From NCBI GenBank assembly GCA_902769055.1, contig CACXNL010000007.1, positions 1 through 38,450 on the forward strand: 38,450 nt of DNA, given 5' to 3'. This DNA is from an uncultured Pseudomonadota bacterium. GTDB taxonomy: Bacteria; Pseudomonadota; Alphaproteobacteria; RUG11792. Of the stretch, positions 1 through 8,072 are shown piece after piece; within the stretch, counting starts at the first letter, position 1, and each line of letters begins with the position of its first letter. Made by a program: the position numbers and the translations under genes. The notes beneath the pieces are model-generated. The model did no database searches. It saw only the letters and a list, made by a program, of their open reading frames with translations, and was not told where the DNA came from.

Positions 1-3000
1 GGTGCTGGATATAAATACAAATTGCCGTGGTATATGATAATCGGCACTGAAAACTCAGGTAAGTCGTCGCTTATGAGCGGGTTTACGCACGATGAAATAT
101 ATGATGATGAAAGTGAAGAGGCGCCCTGTACGTGGTGGTTTTTGAAAAGCGGCGTCGTCCTTGATGTAAGAGGCTCGATGTTCCTGCCGAAATCTGGATT
201 TAATGCGGATGAAAATAGTTGGAACATTATTTTAAATATGCTTTCCAGATACCGTTCAGCACGTCCGCTTAATGGAATAATACTGACTATTCCGGCGGAT
301 GAGCTTTATGGAAAGTCAAAATTAGCAATAGAGGAAGTAAAGAAGCGTGCGCAATATGTTGCGAGAAAATTGAACTTTGCTCAGAACTATTTGGGTCTGC
401 GGTTGCCGATTTATATCGTCGTGGCGAAGACTGACGTCGTGCCGGGATTTCAGAGTTTTTGCTCAGAAATACCTGTCCGGAACCGTGGCAATATGCTCGG
501 TTGGTCTTCGCCTTATTCGGTCGACATCCCGTATTCTCCGCGAATGCTGGATGAGGGATTTGCGACATTCGAGAATGAACTGAATGAGCTTAGGATGGAG
601 ATTTTTTCCGGCAATTCCATGTCGATGACGCGGGATGGTATTTTCGTTTTTCCGAGCGAGTTGCTGACGATAAAGGAGGCATTGAGTCTGTATATCGACA
701 CGATATTTAAGTCATCGTCCGTAGATGAAAAATTCTATTTCAGGGGATTTTACTTCACTGGTGATAGCAAGATGATGCCATTACTGTCGTTTGATGGCGA
801 TTTAGTTCAGAACGATGCGATGGCTATAGTGGGCACTCCGGACGCTGATATAAATGAAGTCGGGAGTGTTTCAGCTTCATATAACGAAGAAACGGTCAAG
901 AAGATTTTCTTTTTTGAGGATTTGTTACTGAAGAAAATATTTGCTGAAGAAGGTCTGGCATCACCGATGAGGACTAAGGTAAATCAGGCGAATAAATCGA
1001 TTTTAATAGCAAAAATTTCGACAGCGACATTTGTTGTTATTGGAAGCTACGGGCTGCTCAGCACTAGTGATAAGTTGAAGGAAAGTAAGCAGATTATATA
1101 TCCATCGTTGTATAAAATTTCTTCACTTATAAAAAATGCGAGCGATTTGACGTACAAAAATCTCGAGGTAAATGGAAATGAGATATTGGCGGATTGCTCA
1201 AGTCAATTGCTTGCGATGATGCAGCAGATAAATAGCGCGAAGTTTTCGTCGATATTTGTTCCGGCATCGTGGTTTAGCTCGATACATTCTGATTTGACAC
1301 ACACACTGAAATCTTCGTATCAGCGCGTAGTTGTTAGGACAATTTATATGAACCTTATGTTAAAGGCACGTGAACTTTTGACAATGCGCTCAGATGTTAA
1401 GTCAAAAAGCATAGCGGAAGTGCTAAATCCGCAGAATAGCGCTGAGTACATTCAGATGAAGCGCTATGTTTTTGGATTGATTGAGCTTGAGAAAAATATA
1501 AAGAAGTTTGATTCATTGAGGACTTCAGGGGATCCAAAGGATTTGAATGATTTAATAGATTACACGTTTAAAGGTTCGTTACCTCGTGAATTCCTGGACA
1601 ATTATCAGCAGTTCAGGCTGATTTTGATGAATACGCCATTTCCTGCAATAAACTTGTCTCCCTATAAGCAAACTGCATATAACGTCCTGATGAATTTATT
1701 TCATGGGTATTTGGATGCGATATTTACGACGCGTTCTGAAAACAGCATAATAGCATTTTTAAATAAATTCATACTTCAACTCTCGCGGCAAAATTTAAAG
1801 GAAAAGCCGAATTGCACGGATTTCATAAAGTTTTCGAAAGACTTGACTGCTGTTTGCGCTGAAATCGGAAAGGAGGGCGCGACTTGGTTAGATAAGGAAA
1901 TATTCGAGCCGGATAAAGAATTTGATGCGTTTTTGGATGGTGTAGAAACTTTATTCGGCAAAGAAGAAGCGCAAAAGATTTTGGATATAGTCGCCGTAAA
2001 TTTCGGACACCTGAAAGCGAAACTGAGCGAATTTAATAATGCGCTGAAGAGCGATATACCTGGCAAGAAGTTGCAGAATAAAGCGGAAAATGAGTTTCCG
2101 TCGAGCGGTATATTTTTGATGGAACGTTGTTTATCTTCGCTGTGCGCCGAGCCGTTTATGGAAATTCCGGGCGATTACCAGCTTATAACTGATATACCTG
2201 CTGGGAAAATGATTTTCTGGGACGATGAACTTGTTAAATACGCATATGAAATTGGGAAGAGCTTCGAGCAATTTGTGGCGACGAAAATAAAAGATTTTCC
2301 GCGCAAAATGCAGGAGGGTGTGCTTTTACTGGCACGTTCGAATTTATGTGCCGTCATAGCAAGTACCGTTGCGAAATCACAAAGTTTAGTGGACGAACCG
2401 AGCGGTATAACTTCTGAAATAACATCTGAGGAAATTTTGCAAAAGCAAGTAACGGAATTGAAAGGTGTTGCGCCCAAACTCGTGAGTTTATTAAAAATTC
2501 TCCGTAGCGATAAATTCAGTTTTGTCTTTGGGAATTTGCGTGCAATTTTAAACAAAATTGGATTTTCGCTTTTGGGACATATTGACAAATTGTTCGAGCA
2601 GCAAAAGCCGTATTATCCAAATAATACGAACTTCAATTTTTGGAATGGCGAGCCTGGCGCGGGGCTACAAGCATATTCGTCAACCGATACCGAGGAGTTG
2701 GATTTGTACTTGCAACTTCAGCGAAGCATTGTGACTAGATTGGCGCTGGATTTTGCAGATACCATAGTTGCCTTTCTGAATTCGGAAGCTGTATATGACC
2801 CAAATTATGGTGAGCATACGCAACTAACGAAATGGACGAGGATTGTTGACAACGTAAAGAAAGTGGCAAAGAAAGACCCAACGAGTACTGTTGCTATAAC
2901 CGAGAATTTCATAAGGACGACGCTGAATAGCTATGATTTGGATACAATATCGAAGAAAATATCTCTCAAGGATATTCGTGGGAATTCTGGCGATTATTTT

Positions 3001-4146
3001 CAAAATATAATACGAAATATCAAAAAAGGACTAATGTCACGAGCCGAAGTACTTTTGAGACAACGCAATATAGCGAGGTACGACGCGCTTCGCGATTATT
3101 ACACAAAGCATTTGGAGAACAAGTATCCATTTGAGAATTACGGGAAATCGCAGCGTACGGCGACGGATGCTGACCTCGATGCGGTACGTGAATTTTTCAC
3201 GATGTACGACGAATTTGGAGGTTCCCCTGAAGCGATTTTAGACCAGATATACCAGCTTGGCGAGGACGCGAAGGAGGTTTATACGTTTATGAAAAAGCTC
3301 CACAGTATACGGGCGTTTTTCGGCGATTCCTTAGCCGATCCGAATGGGGCAATAAAGGTTAGGCTGGAGGCGAGTTTTGACATAAACAAGCGTGAAGAGA
3401 AAAATACAGATTACCTTGTTGACCGTGTGTTTGCTCCAAATAACGATACGAATATTGAACCTATAAGTTCGGATAAATCGGGGATTTGGTATTTCGGCGA
3501 CCCGATAGAGCTCAGGCTGAGGTGGGCTGAAGGCGATGACCAGGCGGACAAGCCGGTGTATGACCAAAATGATCCCGACTTGATACTGGAGGGAAATACT
3601 GTGCAAATCCAGTGTGTCGGGAATTGGGCTGCGATACGGTTTTTGCAGAAGTACAAGGCTGCGAATACTAATAGCGATACCTTGGCGCCAAATCAGAGCG
3701 TGCTGAACTTTAGGGTGCCTTTGAATTCAGGGAAAATAGCGAAGATATACATGGGTATAACGCCGTCTTTGCCGAAGAAGCCCGGCGAACCATCTGTGAC
3801 TAGCGTGAGTATTCCGCAAATACCAGGCAAAATGCCGAAAATGCCTAGTTCCGTAAAAGCATTAGAAAGTATTTCAGTTCTAATAAACAGAGCTCCTGTA
3901 ACTGAAACTAATACGAAAAAGGAACAATCTGTTAGAACAAAAATAGAAGATACATCAGAAACCATTGAGACAGAGCCAGAACATGGAGTGCCAGATCAAG
4001 TCGAAATGAAGGATGTTGTTAAAGACGAAAAAAAGATAAAGCAAGAAAACGATCGCAAAGAAGCAATGCGAATATTGAGGGCAAAGAATAATCAGGAGAA
4101 AGATGAGGAACCGCTAGTTGAGATAAACGAAGAGGAAATAGGCTAG
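1..4146 (+). CDS. tssM: Type VI secretion membrane protein TssM (IcmF family), 5' end outside window
   Basis: This is the large inner-membrane subunit of the type VI secretion membrane complex; in the family it spans inner membrane and periplasm and works with TssL and TssJ. The frame is open from base 1, so the start lies upstream; the TTG at 22 is an internal Leu codon. The fragment opens with LPWYMIIGTENSGKSS, the TssM-type approach to a Walker A (G15 to S22 in window numbering). A hydrophobic segment at about residues 333-352 (ILIAKISTATFVVIGSYGLL) should be the membrane helix that follows the NTPase domain. The long middle fits the periplasmic IcmF region, and the motif GNWAAIRFLQ near base 3620 matches the usual C-terminal domain. 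An extra Pro-rich then Glu/Lys-rich tail of about 125 residues follows (bases ~3765-4146). No other T6SS gene is visible here. Family call is strong; the exact T6SS subtype is unknown. Confidence 0.9.
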   Translation, partial: GAGYKYKLPWYMIIGTENSGKSSLMSGFTHDEIYDDESEEAPCTWWFLKSGVVLDVRGSMFLPKSGFNADENSWNIILNMLSRYRSARPLNGIILTIPADELYGKSKLAIEEVKKRAQYVARKLNFAQNYLGLRLPIYIVVAKTDVVPGFQSFCSEIPVRNRGNMLGWSSPYSVDIPYSPRMLDEGFATFENELNELRMEIFSGNSMSMTRDGIFVFPSELLTIKEALSLYIDTIFKSSSVDEKFYFRGFYFTGDSKMMPLLSFDGDLVQNDAMAIVGTPDADINEVGSVSASYNEETVKKIFFFEDLLLKKIFAEEGLASPMRTKVNQANKSILIAKISTATFVVIGSYGLLSTSDKLKESKQIIYPSLYKISSLIKNASDLTYKNLEVNGNEILADCSSQLLAMMQQINSAKFSSIFVPASWFSSIHSDLTHTLKSSYQRVVVRTIYMNLMLKARELLTMRSDVKSKSIAEVLNPQNSAEYIQMKRYVFGLIELEKNIKKFDSLRTSGDPKDLNDLIDYTFKGSLPREFLDNYQQFRLILMNTPFPAINLSPYKQTAYNVLMNLFHGYLDAIFTTRSENSIIAFLNKFILQLSRQNLKEKPNCTDFIKFSKDLTAVCAEIGKEGATWLDKEIFEPDKEFDAFLDGVETLFGKEEAQKILDIVAVNFGHLKAKLSEFNNALKSDIPGKKLQNKAENEFPSSGIFLMERCLSSLCAEPFMEIPGDYQLITDIPAGKMIFWDDELVKYAYEIGKSFEQFVATKIKDFPRKMQEGVLLLARSNLCAVIASTVAKSQSLVDEPSGITSEITSEEILQKQVTELKGVAPKLVSLLKILRSDKFSFVFGNLRAILNKIGFSLLGHIDKLFEQQKPYYPNNTNFNFWNGEPGAGLQAYSSTDTEELDLYLQLQRSIVTRLALDFADTIVAFLNSEAVYDPNYGEHTQLTKWTRIVDNVKKVAKKDPTSTVAITENFIRTTLNSYDLDTISKKISLKDIRGNSGDYFQNIIRNIKKGLMSRAEVLLRQRNIARYDALRDYYTKHLENKYPFENYGKSQRTATDADLDAVREFFTMYDEFGGSPEAILDQIYQLGEDAKEVYTFMKKLHSIRAFFGDSLADPNGAIKVRLEASFDINKREEKNTDYLVDRVFAPNNDTNIEPISSDKSGIWYFGDPIELRLRWAEGDDQADKPVYDQNDPDLILEGNTVQIQCVGNWAAIRFLQKYKAANTNSDTLAPNQSVLNFRVPLNSGKIAKIYMGITPSLPKKPGEPSVTSVSIPQIPGKMPKMPSSVKALESISVLINRAPVTETNTKKEQSVRTKIEDTSETIETEPEHGVPDQVEMKDVVKDEKKIKQENDRKEAMRILRAKNNQEKDEEPLVEINEEEIG

Positions 4147-4156
4147 AACTATATAT

Positions 4157-5923
4157 TCATGAAAGCCTATTTACCGTTTGTTTTATAGCTTCTTTAAAAT
4201 TTGGAACAATGTATCCGAAAGCGTCATTGTATTTTTCAGCTGATGCCTTCTGCTGTAGTATATCTAGAAGTATACCGTTTGTGCCAGAAATCATCACGGT
4301 GGCATTGTGAGATTTTGCAATTTGCACAAGTTCCTTTAGAGAATCGAACGCCTCGTTATCAAAATATGGCACATTGTTGAAATATATTATAAGTATACGC
4401 GGAAATTTTCCTTGAGCAATTAGAGCTTCTTCAACAATTTTCGCAATGTTTAAAAATAAAATATTTGATACCTGAATGATTTCTATTTTATCGAGCACCG
4501 CTTTAGGAATATCCATTGAATTTGCAAATCCCTGTTTATTTTTTAAAAATTCCACCGCTCCCGAATCATGATTTCGCGTAGAGTGAACGTTTGCGTCTTT
4601 GATTTTTACCATTCGTTCGGCAAAGAAAACGCAAGAAATGGCAAATCCAATAATAGTGGCTGGAATAAAGCCAAAATAAATGCTAAGCAATAATGTGATC
4701 CAAAATATATATGTCTCCTGAGATTTTATATTAAAATACTGTTTTATTTGTCGATTAAATAGTTCTGAAACGGCATATACCAGCAAAATGCCGGAAAGAC
4801 AGTAAAGAGGAAGAAAACGCATGACTGTATCGTTATAATAGATAAGGATTCCGCATAAAATTGCTATGACCAATAGTGGAATTACAGTTTTTGCTCTAAA
4901 TTTTATGTTTTTTACCGAAAAGCTGGTATTAGGAGAAACAAATAATCCACCACATGCGACCGAAGCAACATTTGCAATTCCGCTGGCAATCAGTTCGGCG
5001 TTTGTTTGAAGCCTGTTGTCACCTGTCATGCTTGTTAAAACGTTTGTGCAAAAGCAAGCCTCACAGCCGATTATCAACGCAATAACGAAAGCATAATTTA
5101 TTGCATTCGCTAAAAAAGTTTGAGATGGACTTGTCCATGACATCGTCATCATATTATCCAAGGCAGATAGTCCAGATATCATTTCTTGTCCAACTGTTCT
5201 TATTTCAAATAATTCTGGAACTAGTCCAACACTGAACAGGTAACTTATTGCACATCCGATTACTAAATATGCAAAAAAAGGAAAGAAACCTTTAAAAAAC
5301 GACTTGAGTAAAATTATAGGAAGCAAAAATATCGCGGCTGAAAGCAATCCCGCTTTTGTTATGTTATCCAAATTTTCGTTAAATAATGAAAAGTTCTCTA
5401 AAATTTCTTGAGACGATTGGACTGTATTTATTCCAAGAATATATTGTAACTGTCCTACGATGATTGCCAATATAACATAGGTCGTAAGCGCGGAAATAAA
5501 TGCGTGCGAAATATGTCTTAAAACATTACTAATTTTTAAAACTCCAAACAGAATTAAAATTAACGCAACAAACAAGGCGGTATAAAACATTCCCTTATAC
5601 TGATACTTTGCAAAAATGTCAACTGCCAGTACACAAACCGGCAAGGCTACCGATGCTATCCGGTATTTTGCTCCTCCCAATATGGCTCCTATAAGCGCCA
5701 CTACCGCGCATGAGATTATTCCCTGGACAGGCATTCCCCCAGAAAAGAAAGCGAGAGAAAAAACTATTGGGAATAATAGTAAAAATATTTTTATTCCCGC
5801 AAAAATATCATTCAGCAGGAATTTCAAAGAATATCTTTCAACATATAAATTCAATATTGATGGACATAATTCAAGCCTTCTAATGAATTCAAGTTTCTGC
5901 GACATCCTTTGTGCTATGTTCAT
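4157..5923 (-). CDS. SulP-family anion transporter with C-terminal STAS domain
   Basis: A 588-aa inner-membrane carrier of the SulP (SLC26) family, whose members move sulfate, bicarbonate or other anions. The N-terminal two thirds hold many hydrophobic helices with a SulP-like beginning (DIFAGIKIFLLLFPIVFSLAF, then VVALIGAILGGAKYRIASVALP). The last ~120 residues form a STAS domain (ILIIYFNNVPYFDNEAFDSL). The substrate cannot be read from the sequence. I chose ATG at 5923 over the TTG at 5947, because a CtrA-type promoter (box 5976-5991, possible -10 near 5953-5958) would start transcription at about 5946, leaving the TTG outside or at the very edge of the message. The ribosome site is weak for either start. 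The gene converges on tssM with only 10 nt between stop codons. Confidence 0.88.
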   Translation of the reverse strand: MNIAQRMSQKLEFIRRLELCPSILNLYVERYSLKFLLNDIFAGIKIFLLLFPIVFSLAFFSGGMPVQGIISCAVVALIGAILGGAKYRIASVALPVCVLAVDIFAKYQYKGMFYTALFVALILILFGVLKISNVLRHISHAFISALTTYVILAIIVGQLQYILGINTVQSSQEILENFSLFNENLDNITKAGLLSAAIFLLPIILLKSFFKGFFPFFAYLVIGCAISYLFSVGLVPELFEIRTVGQEMISGLSALDNMMTMSWTSPSQTFLANAINYAFVIALIIGCEACFCTNVLTSMTGDNRLQTNAELIASGIANVASVACGGLFVSPNTSFSVKNIKFRAKTVIPLLVIAILCGILIYYNDTVMRFLPLYCLSGILLVYAVSELFNRQIKQYFNIKSQETYIFWITLLLSIYFGFIPATIIGFAISCVFFAERMVKIKDANVHSTRNHDSGAVEFLKNKQGFANSMDIPKAVLDKIEIIQVSNILFLNIAKIVEEALIAQGKFPRILIIYFNNVPYFDNEAFDSLKELVQIAKSHNATVMISGTNGILLDILQQKASAEKYNDAFGYIVPNFKEAIKQTVNRLS

Positions 5924-5975
5924 GTTTATACCATCACAAGCTCGCAATCCTCTTTCTAAATCCTAAGGTAAAATA

Positions 5976-5991
5976 GTTAATATTTTCTTAA
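5976..5991 (-). promoter_or_regulatory. CtrA-type box upstream of the SulP gene
   Basis: On the minus strand this reads TTAA-N7-TTAAC, the full CtrA consensus of alphaproteobacteria. It ends 52 nt before the ATG at 5923. The second half-site (TTAACT) could serve as the -35, with TAGAAA 16 nt downstream as a -10, as in known CtrA-activated promoters. The same arrangement occurs before the surface-protein gene at 31693-31708. The rest of 5948-6165 is AT-rich and I see no gene in it. Confidence 0.6.
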
Positions 5992-6165
5992 TTTTTTATA
6001 CTTATTCTATTATTCCATATCTCATTGTGTTTCACATTCTGTTACTTCGAATTGATAGGTTCAAAATCCCTTTATCCTTATATACAAATCTCAAGAGGAC
6101 ATCGGTATGTTCTAAAACTTGGTTCCCATGACGTCGTTTTTTATATCGCTTTGTTTTCGCACACT

Positions 6166-6783
6166 TCATGAACCGTGCGAAAAAATATCATAATCCTCCC
6201 CAGTCATTAAGTCGATCTTGGCTCTGGTTTCCAAAAAATTAAAGCAACTTTGAGCCAATTCGACCCGTCCTTCTCTCTGTAACATTTCATCAAGTTTTTC
6301 TTTTAAACGGTGTAAATATAAAACGTCGTTCGCAGCGTATTCCTTTTGCTCGTCTGACAACTTCCTATTTCCCCAATCTGTACACGTTTGCTCTTTTGAA
6401 ATTTCAATATCTAAAAGTTCTTTACAGAGATCCAAAAGACCGTGCTTTTGAGCATAAGTCCTCGATAGCTTCGACGCTATCTTAGTGCAATAAACATTTT
6501 TTGGCATAATTCCTATATATTTGAATAACATCATCATATCAAAACGCGCATAGTGAAATATTTTTAATATTTTCGTATCGGAAAGTATATTTCTTATATT
6601 GTTTGCTTGAGAATAATCTGTAAATTGAACGAGGTACGCATCGCCATTGCCAAGCGAAAACTGAGCAAGGCACAATCGATCCCGGTGCGGCAGTAATCCC
6701 ATCGTCTCCGTATCAATCGCGACTGACGAATGTAACAACTCCATGAAACTGTTTGGTAAATCGTTTTCATATAAAAAAATCAT
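6166..6783 (-). CDS. rnd: RNase D-like 3'-5' exonuclease (DEDDy, without HRDC domain)
   Basis: A 205-aa 3'-5' exonuclease of the RNase D family, involved in trimming structured RNA 3' ends such as tRNA. The three catalytic motifs are readable: ExoI as IDTETMGL, ExoII as FHYARFDMMML, and ExoIII as YAANDVLYLH, whose Tyr marks the DEDDy class. E. coli RNase D is about 375 aa with two HRDC domains; the short form seen here, the nuclease domain alone, is usual in alphaproteobacteria. The ATG at 6783 is preferred to the TTG two codons upstream. A good promoter lies at 6817-6845 on the same strand, giving a leader of about 25 nt. The gene sits head to head with the tRNA/rpsB unit. Confidence 0.85.
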   Translation of the reverse strand: MIFLYENDLPNSFMELLHSSVAIDTETMGLLPHRDRLCLAQFSLGNGDAYLVQFTDYSQANNIRNILSDTKILKIFHYARFDMMMLFKYIGIMPKNVYCTKIASKLSRTYAQKHGLLDLCKELLDIEISKEQTCTDWGNRKLSDEQKEYAANDVLYLHRLKEKLDEMLQREGRVELAQSCFNFLETRAKIDLMTGEDYDIFSHGS

Positions 6784-6816
6784 TTCCAACGCTCACCACC
6801 AAAACTAACAAGGCTC

Positions 6817-6845
6817 ATTGTAACACCCGGATAAGGTGTTGAGAA
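6817..6845 (-). promoter_or_regulatory. Promoter of the RNase D gene
   Basis: On the minus strand a -35-like TTCTCA (6845-6840) is followed after 17 nt by TACAAT (6822-6817), preceded by TG one base upstream (extended -10, TGTTACAAT). Transcription would begin about 25 nt before the ATG at 6783. The same nonamer is found in the tRNA and rpsB promoters nearby. Confidence 0.55.
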
Positions 6846-6930
6846 AGAAAAAACAACGTATCTAAAAATTTGACAGATTTATTGGAAAAGTTTATATCTT
6901 CCGCGTTTGCTTGAGAATATCGTGCCGGAA

Positions 6931-6960
6931 TTGACGCTTAGGATAAAAGGATGTTACAAT
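6931..6960 (+). promoter_or_regulatory. Promoter of the tRNA-His/tRNA-Thr unit
   Basis: TTGACG at 6931-6936 and TACAAT at 6955-6960 are separated by 18 nt and include the extended element TGTTACAAT. Transcription would start a few bases before the tRNA-His gene at 6973. This is one of the clearest sigma-70-type promoters in the window. Confidence 0.7.
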
Positions 6961-6972
6961 CAGGCGCAGTGT

Positions 6973-7050
6973 GGCGAGTGTAGCTCAGTTGGTTAGAGCG
7001 CTAGATTGTGGCTCTAGAGGTCACCGGTTCGACTCCGATTACTCGCCCCA
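6973..7050 (+). tRNA. trnH: tRNA-His (anticodon GTG)
   Basis: The cloverleaf can be drawn by hand. The anticodon stem CTAGA/TCTAG encloses GTG at 7008-7010. The acceptor stem is G1-G7 at 6974-6980 against 7040-7046. G-1 is encoded at 6973 and pairs with C73 at 7047, and CCA is encoded at 7048-7050. The T loop is TTCGACT, with one C-A mismatch in the T stem (7024/7038). The gene is followed after 5 nt by tRNA-Thr. Confidence 0.95.
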
Positions 7051-7055
7051 TATGT

Positions 7056-7131
7056 GCCGATTTAGCTCAGTTGGTAGAGCAACTGATTTGTAATCAGTAG
7101 GTCGAGAGTTCGAGTCTCCCAATCGGCACCA
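7056..7131 (+). tRNA. trnT: tRNA-Thr (anticodon TGT)
   Basis: Acceptor stem GCCGATT (7056-7062) pairs with AATCGGC (7121-7127), followed by discriminator A and an encoded CCA. The anticodon stem ACTGA/TCAGT encloses TGT at 7089-7091. It is co-transcribed with tRNA-His and lies just before the rpsB promoter. Its anticodon arm has the same stem sequence as the second tRNA-Thr at 22038. Confidence 0.96.
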
Positions 7132-7158
7132 TGAATATTTCTCGAATTTTTCAGTGTG

Positions 7159-7284
7159 TGTTACAATGTTTCTAGTTCGTGGCGTGGTGCTATGGGCGAG
7201 TTTTAAGGCAAACGAGTTTTCCGATGCCCTATTTTGGGATTTTCACCACTCTTTGCTGTGTTTTAATCGGAAAGGAATGAAATA
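7159..7284 (+). promoter_or_regulatory. rpsB promoter and structured leader
   Basis: An extended -10 (TGTTACAAT, 7159-7167) has only a weak -35, and would start a leader of about 110 nt before rpsB. Inside the leader, GTGGTG (7184-7189) can pair with CACCAC (7244-7249). Within that, GGGC (7194-7197) can pair with GCCC (7226-7229), giving a nested stem of the kind expected for a ribosomal-protein autoregulatory element. Control of rpsB-tsf by S2 through the leader is known in gammaproteobacteria; here it is inferred. The ribosome site AAAGGA lies outside the stem, just before ATG 7285. Confidence 0.45.
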
Positions 7285-8049
7285 ATGTCAGCAAGTTTTA
7301 CAATGAAAGAGCTCCTGGAAGCGGGTGTGCATTATGGTCACGTTACCCGAAAGTGGAACCCGAAGATGGCTCCGTACATATTCGGCGAGCGTAACGGCAT
7401 ACATATAATCAACCTGGAGCAGACAGTACCTATGCTGGAAACGGCTCTGAATGTAATCAGGGATGTGGTTTCAGACTACGGGCGAGTGCTTTTTGTCGGA
7501 ACGAAAATGCAGGCTGCAGATCGTGTCAAGGAAGCCGCTGAGAAGTGTGGGCAGTATTACGTCAATCACAGATGGTTAGGCGGAATGCTCACGAACTGGA
7601 AAACCGTAAATCAGTCTATAAAGAGACTAAAAGCGCTGGAAGAAAAAATAGCAAATCCAGTCGGTTTGACGAAAAAGGAAGTTTTGCAGCTCCAAAGAGA
7701 AAAGGCGAAGCTCGATTTGGCGATTGGCGGAATACGCGAGATGGGTGGTCTTCCGGATTTACTTGTTGTTATCGATACAATTCGTGAAGCAATAGCCGTT
7801 AAAGAAGCTGTAAAACTTGGTATTCCGGTTGTAGCTATCGTTGATTCGAACTCTTCATCTGACGATATAACATACCCAATTCCTGGGAACGACGATGCGA
7901 CAAAGGCGATAGAGCTGTATTGTCACCTCTTCTCGAGCGCGGTTCTTGAAGGGCTACAGAAGGGTATGCAGAAGTCCGGCATTGATTTGGGCGCTTCCGA
8001 AAATATCGTCGAAGAAGAAATCGAGAAGAAAAAAGCAAGTGATAAGTAA
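7285..8049 (+). CDS. rpsB: 30S ribosomal protein S2
   Basis: A 254-aa small-subunit protein that binds the head-platform junction of the 30S subunit and is needed for S1 binding. Diagnostic segments are present: [19 protein letters not shown] near the N-terminus, [20 protein letters not shown] and the C-terminal [12 protein letters not shown] and YPIPGNDDA. The ATG at 7285 has the upstream ribosome site AAAGGA. The C-terminus ends in a charged Glu/Lys tail. tsf follows after 23 nt, the classic bacterial rpsB-tsf pair, so S2 and EF-Ts should be made from one message. Confidence 0.98.
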   Translation: MSASFTMKELLEAGVHYGHVTRKWNPKMAPYIFGERNGIHIINLEQTVPMLETALNVIRDVVSDYGRVLFVGTKMQAADRVKEAAEKCGQYYVNHRWLGGMLTNWKTVNQSIKRLKALEEKIANPVGLTKKEVLQLQREKAKLDLAIGGIREMGGLPDLLVVIDTIREAIAVKEAVKLGIPVVAIVDSNSSSDDITYPIPGNDDATKAIELYCHLFSSAVLEGLQKGMQKSGIDLGASENIVEEEIEKKKASDK

Positions 8050-8072
8050 TTATTTTTTATGGAGAGTTGAAT

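Noticed and set aside
2175-2588. 137-codon open frame on the minus strand inside tssM
   Set aside because: Antisense shadow of a strongly coding gene; no ribosome site and no family resemblance. The same holds for the many other antisense frames inside rpsB, tsf, ntrX, ntrY, uvrD, cckA and the ligase gene.
6154-6183. Terminator at the end of the RNase D gene
   Set aside because: A perfect 9-bp inverted repeat is present (loop 12), but it overlaps the stop codon and is flanked by A rather than T on the transcribed side, so a terminator call is not supported.
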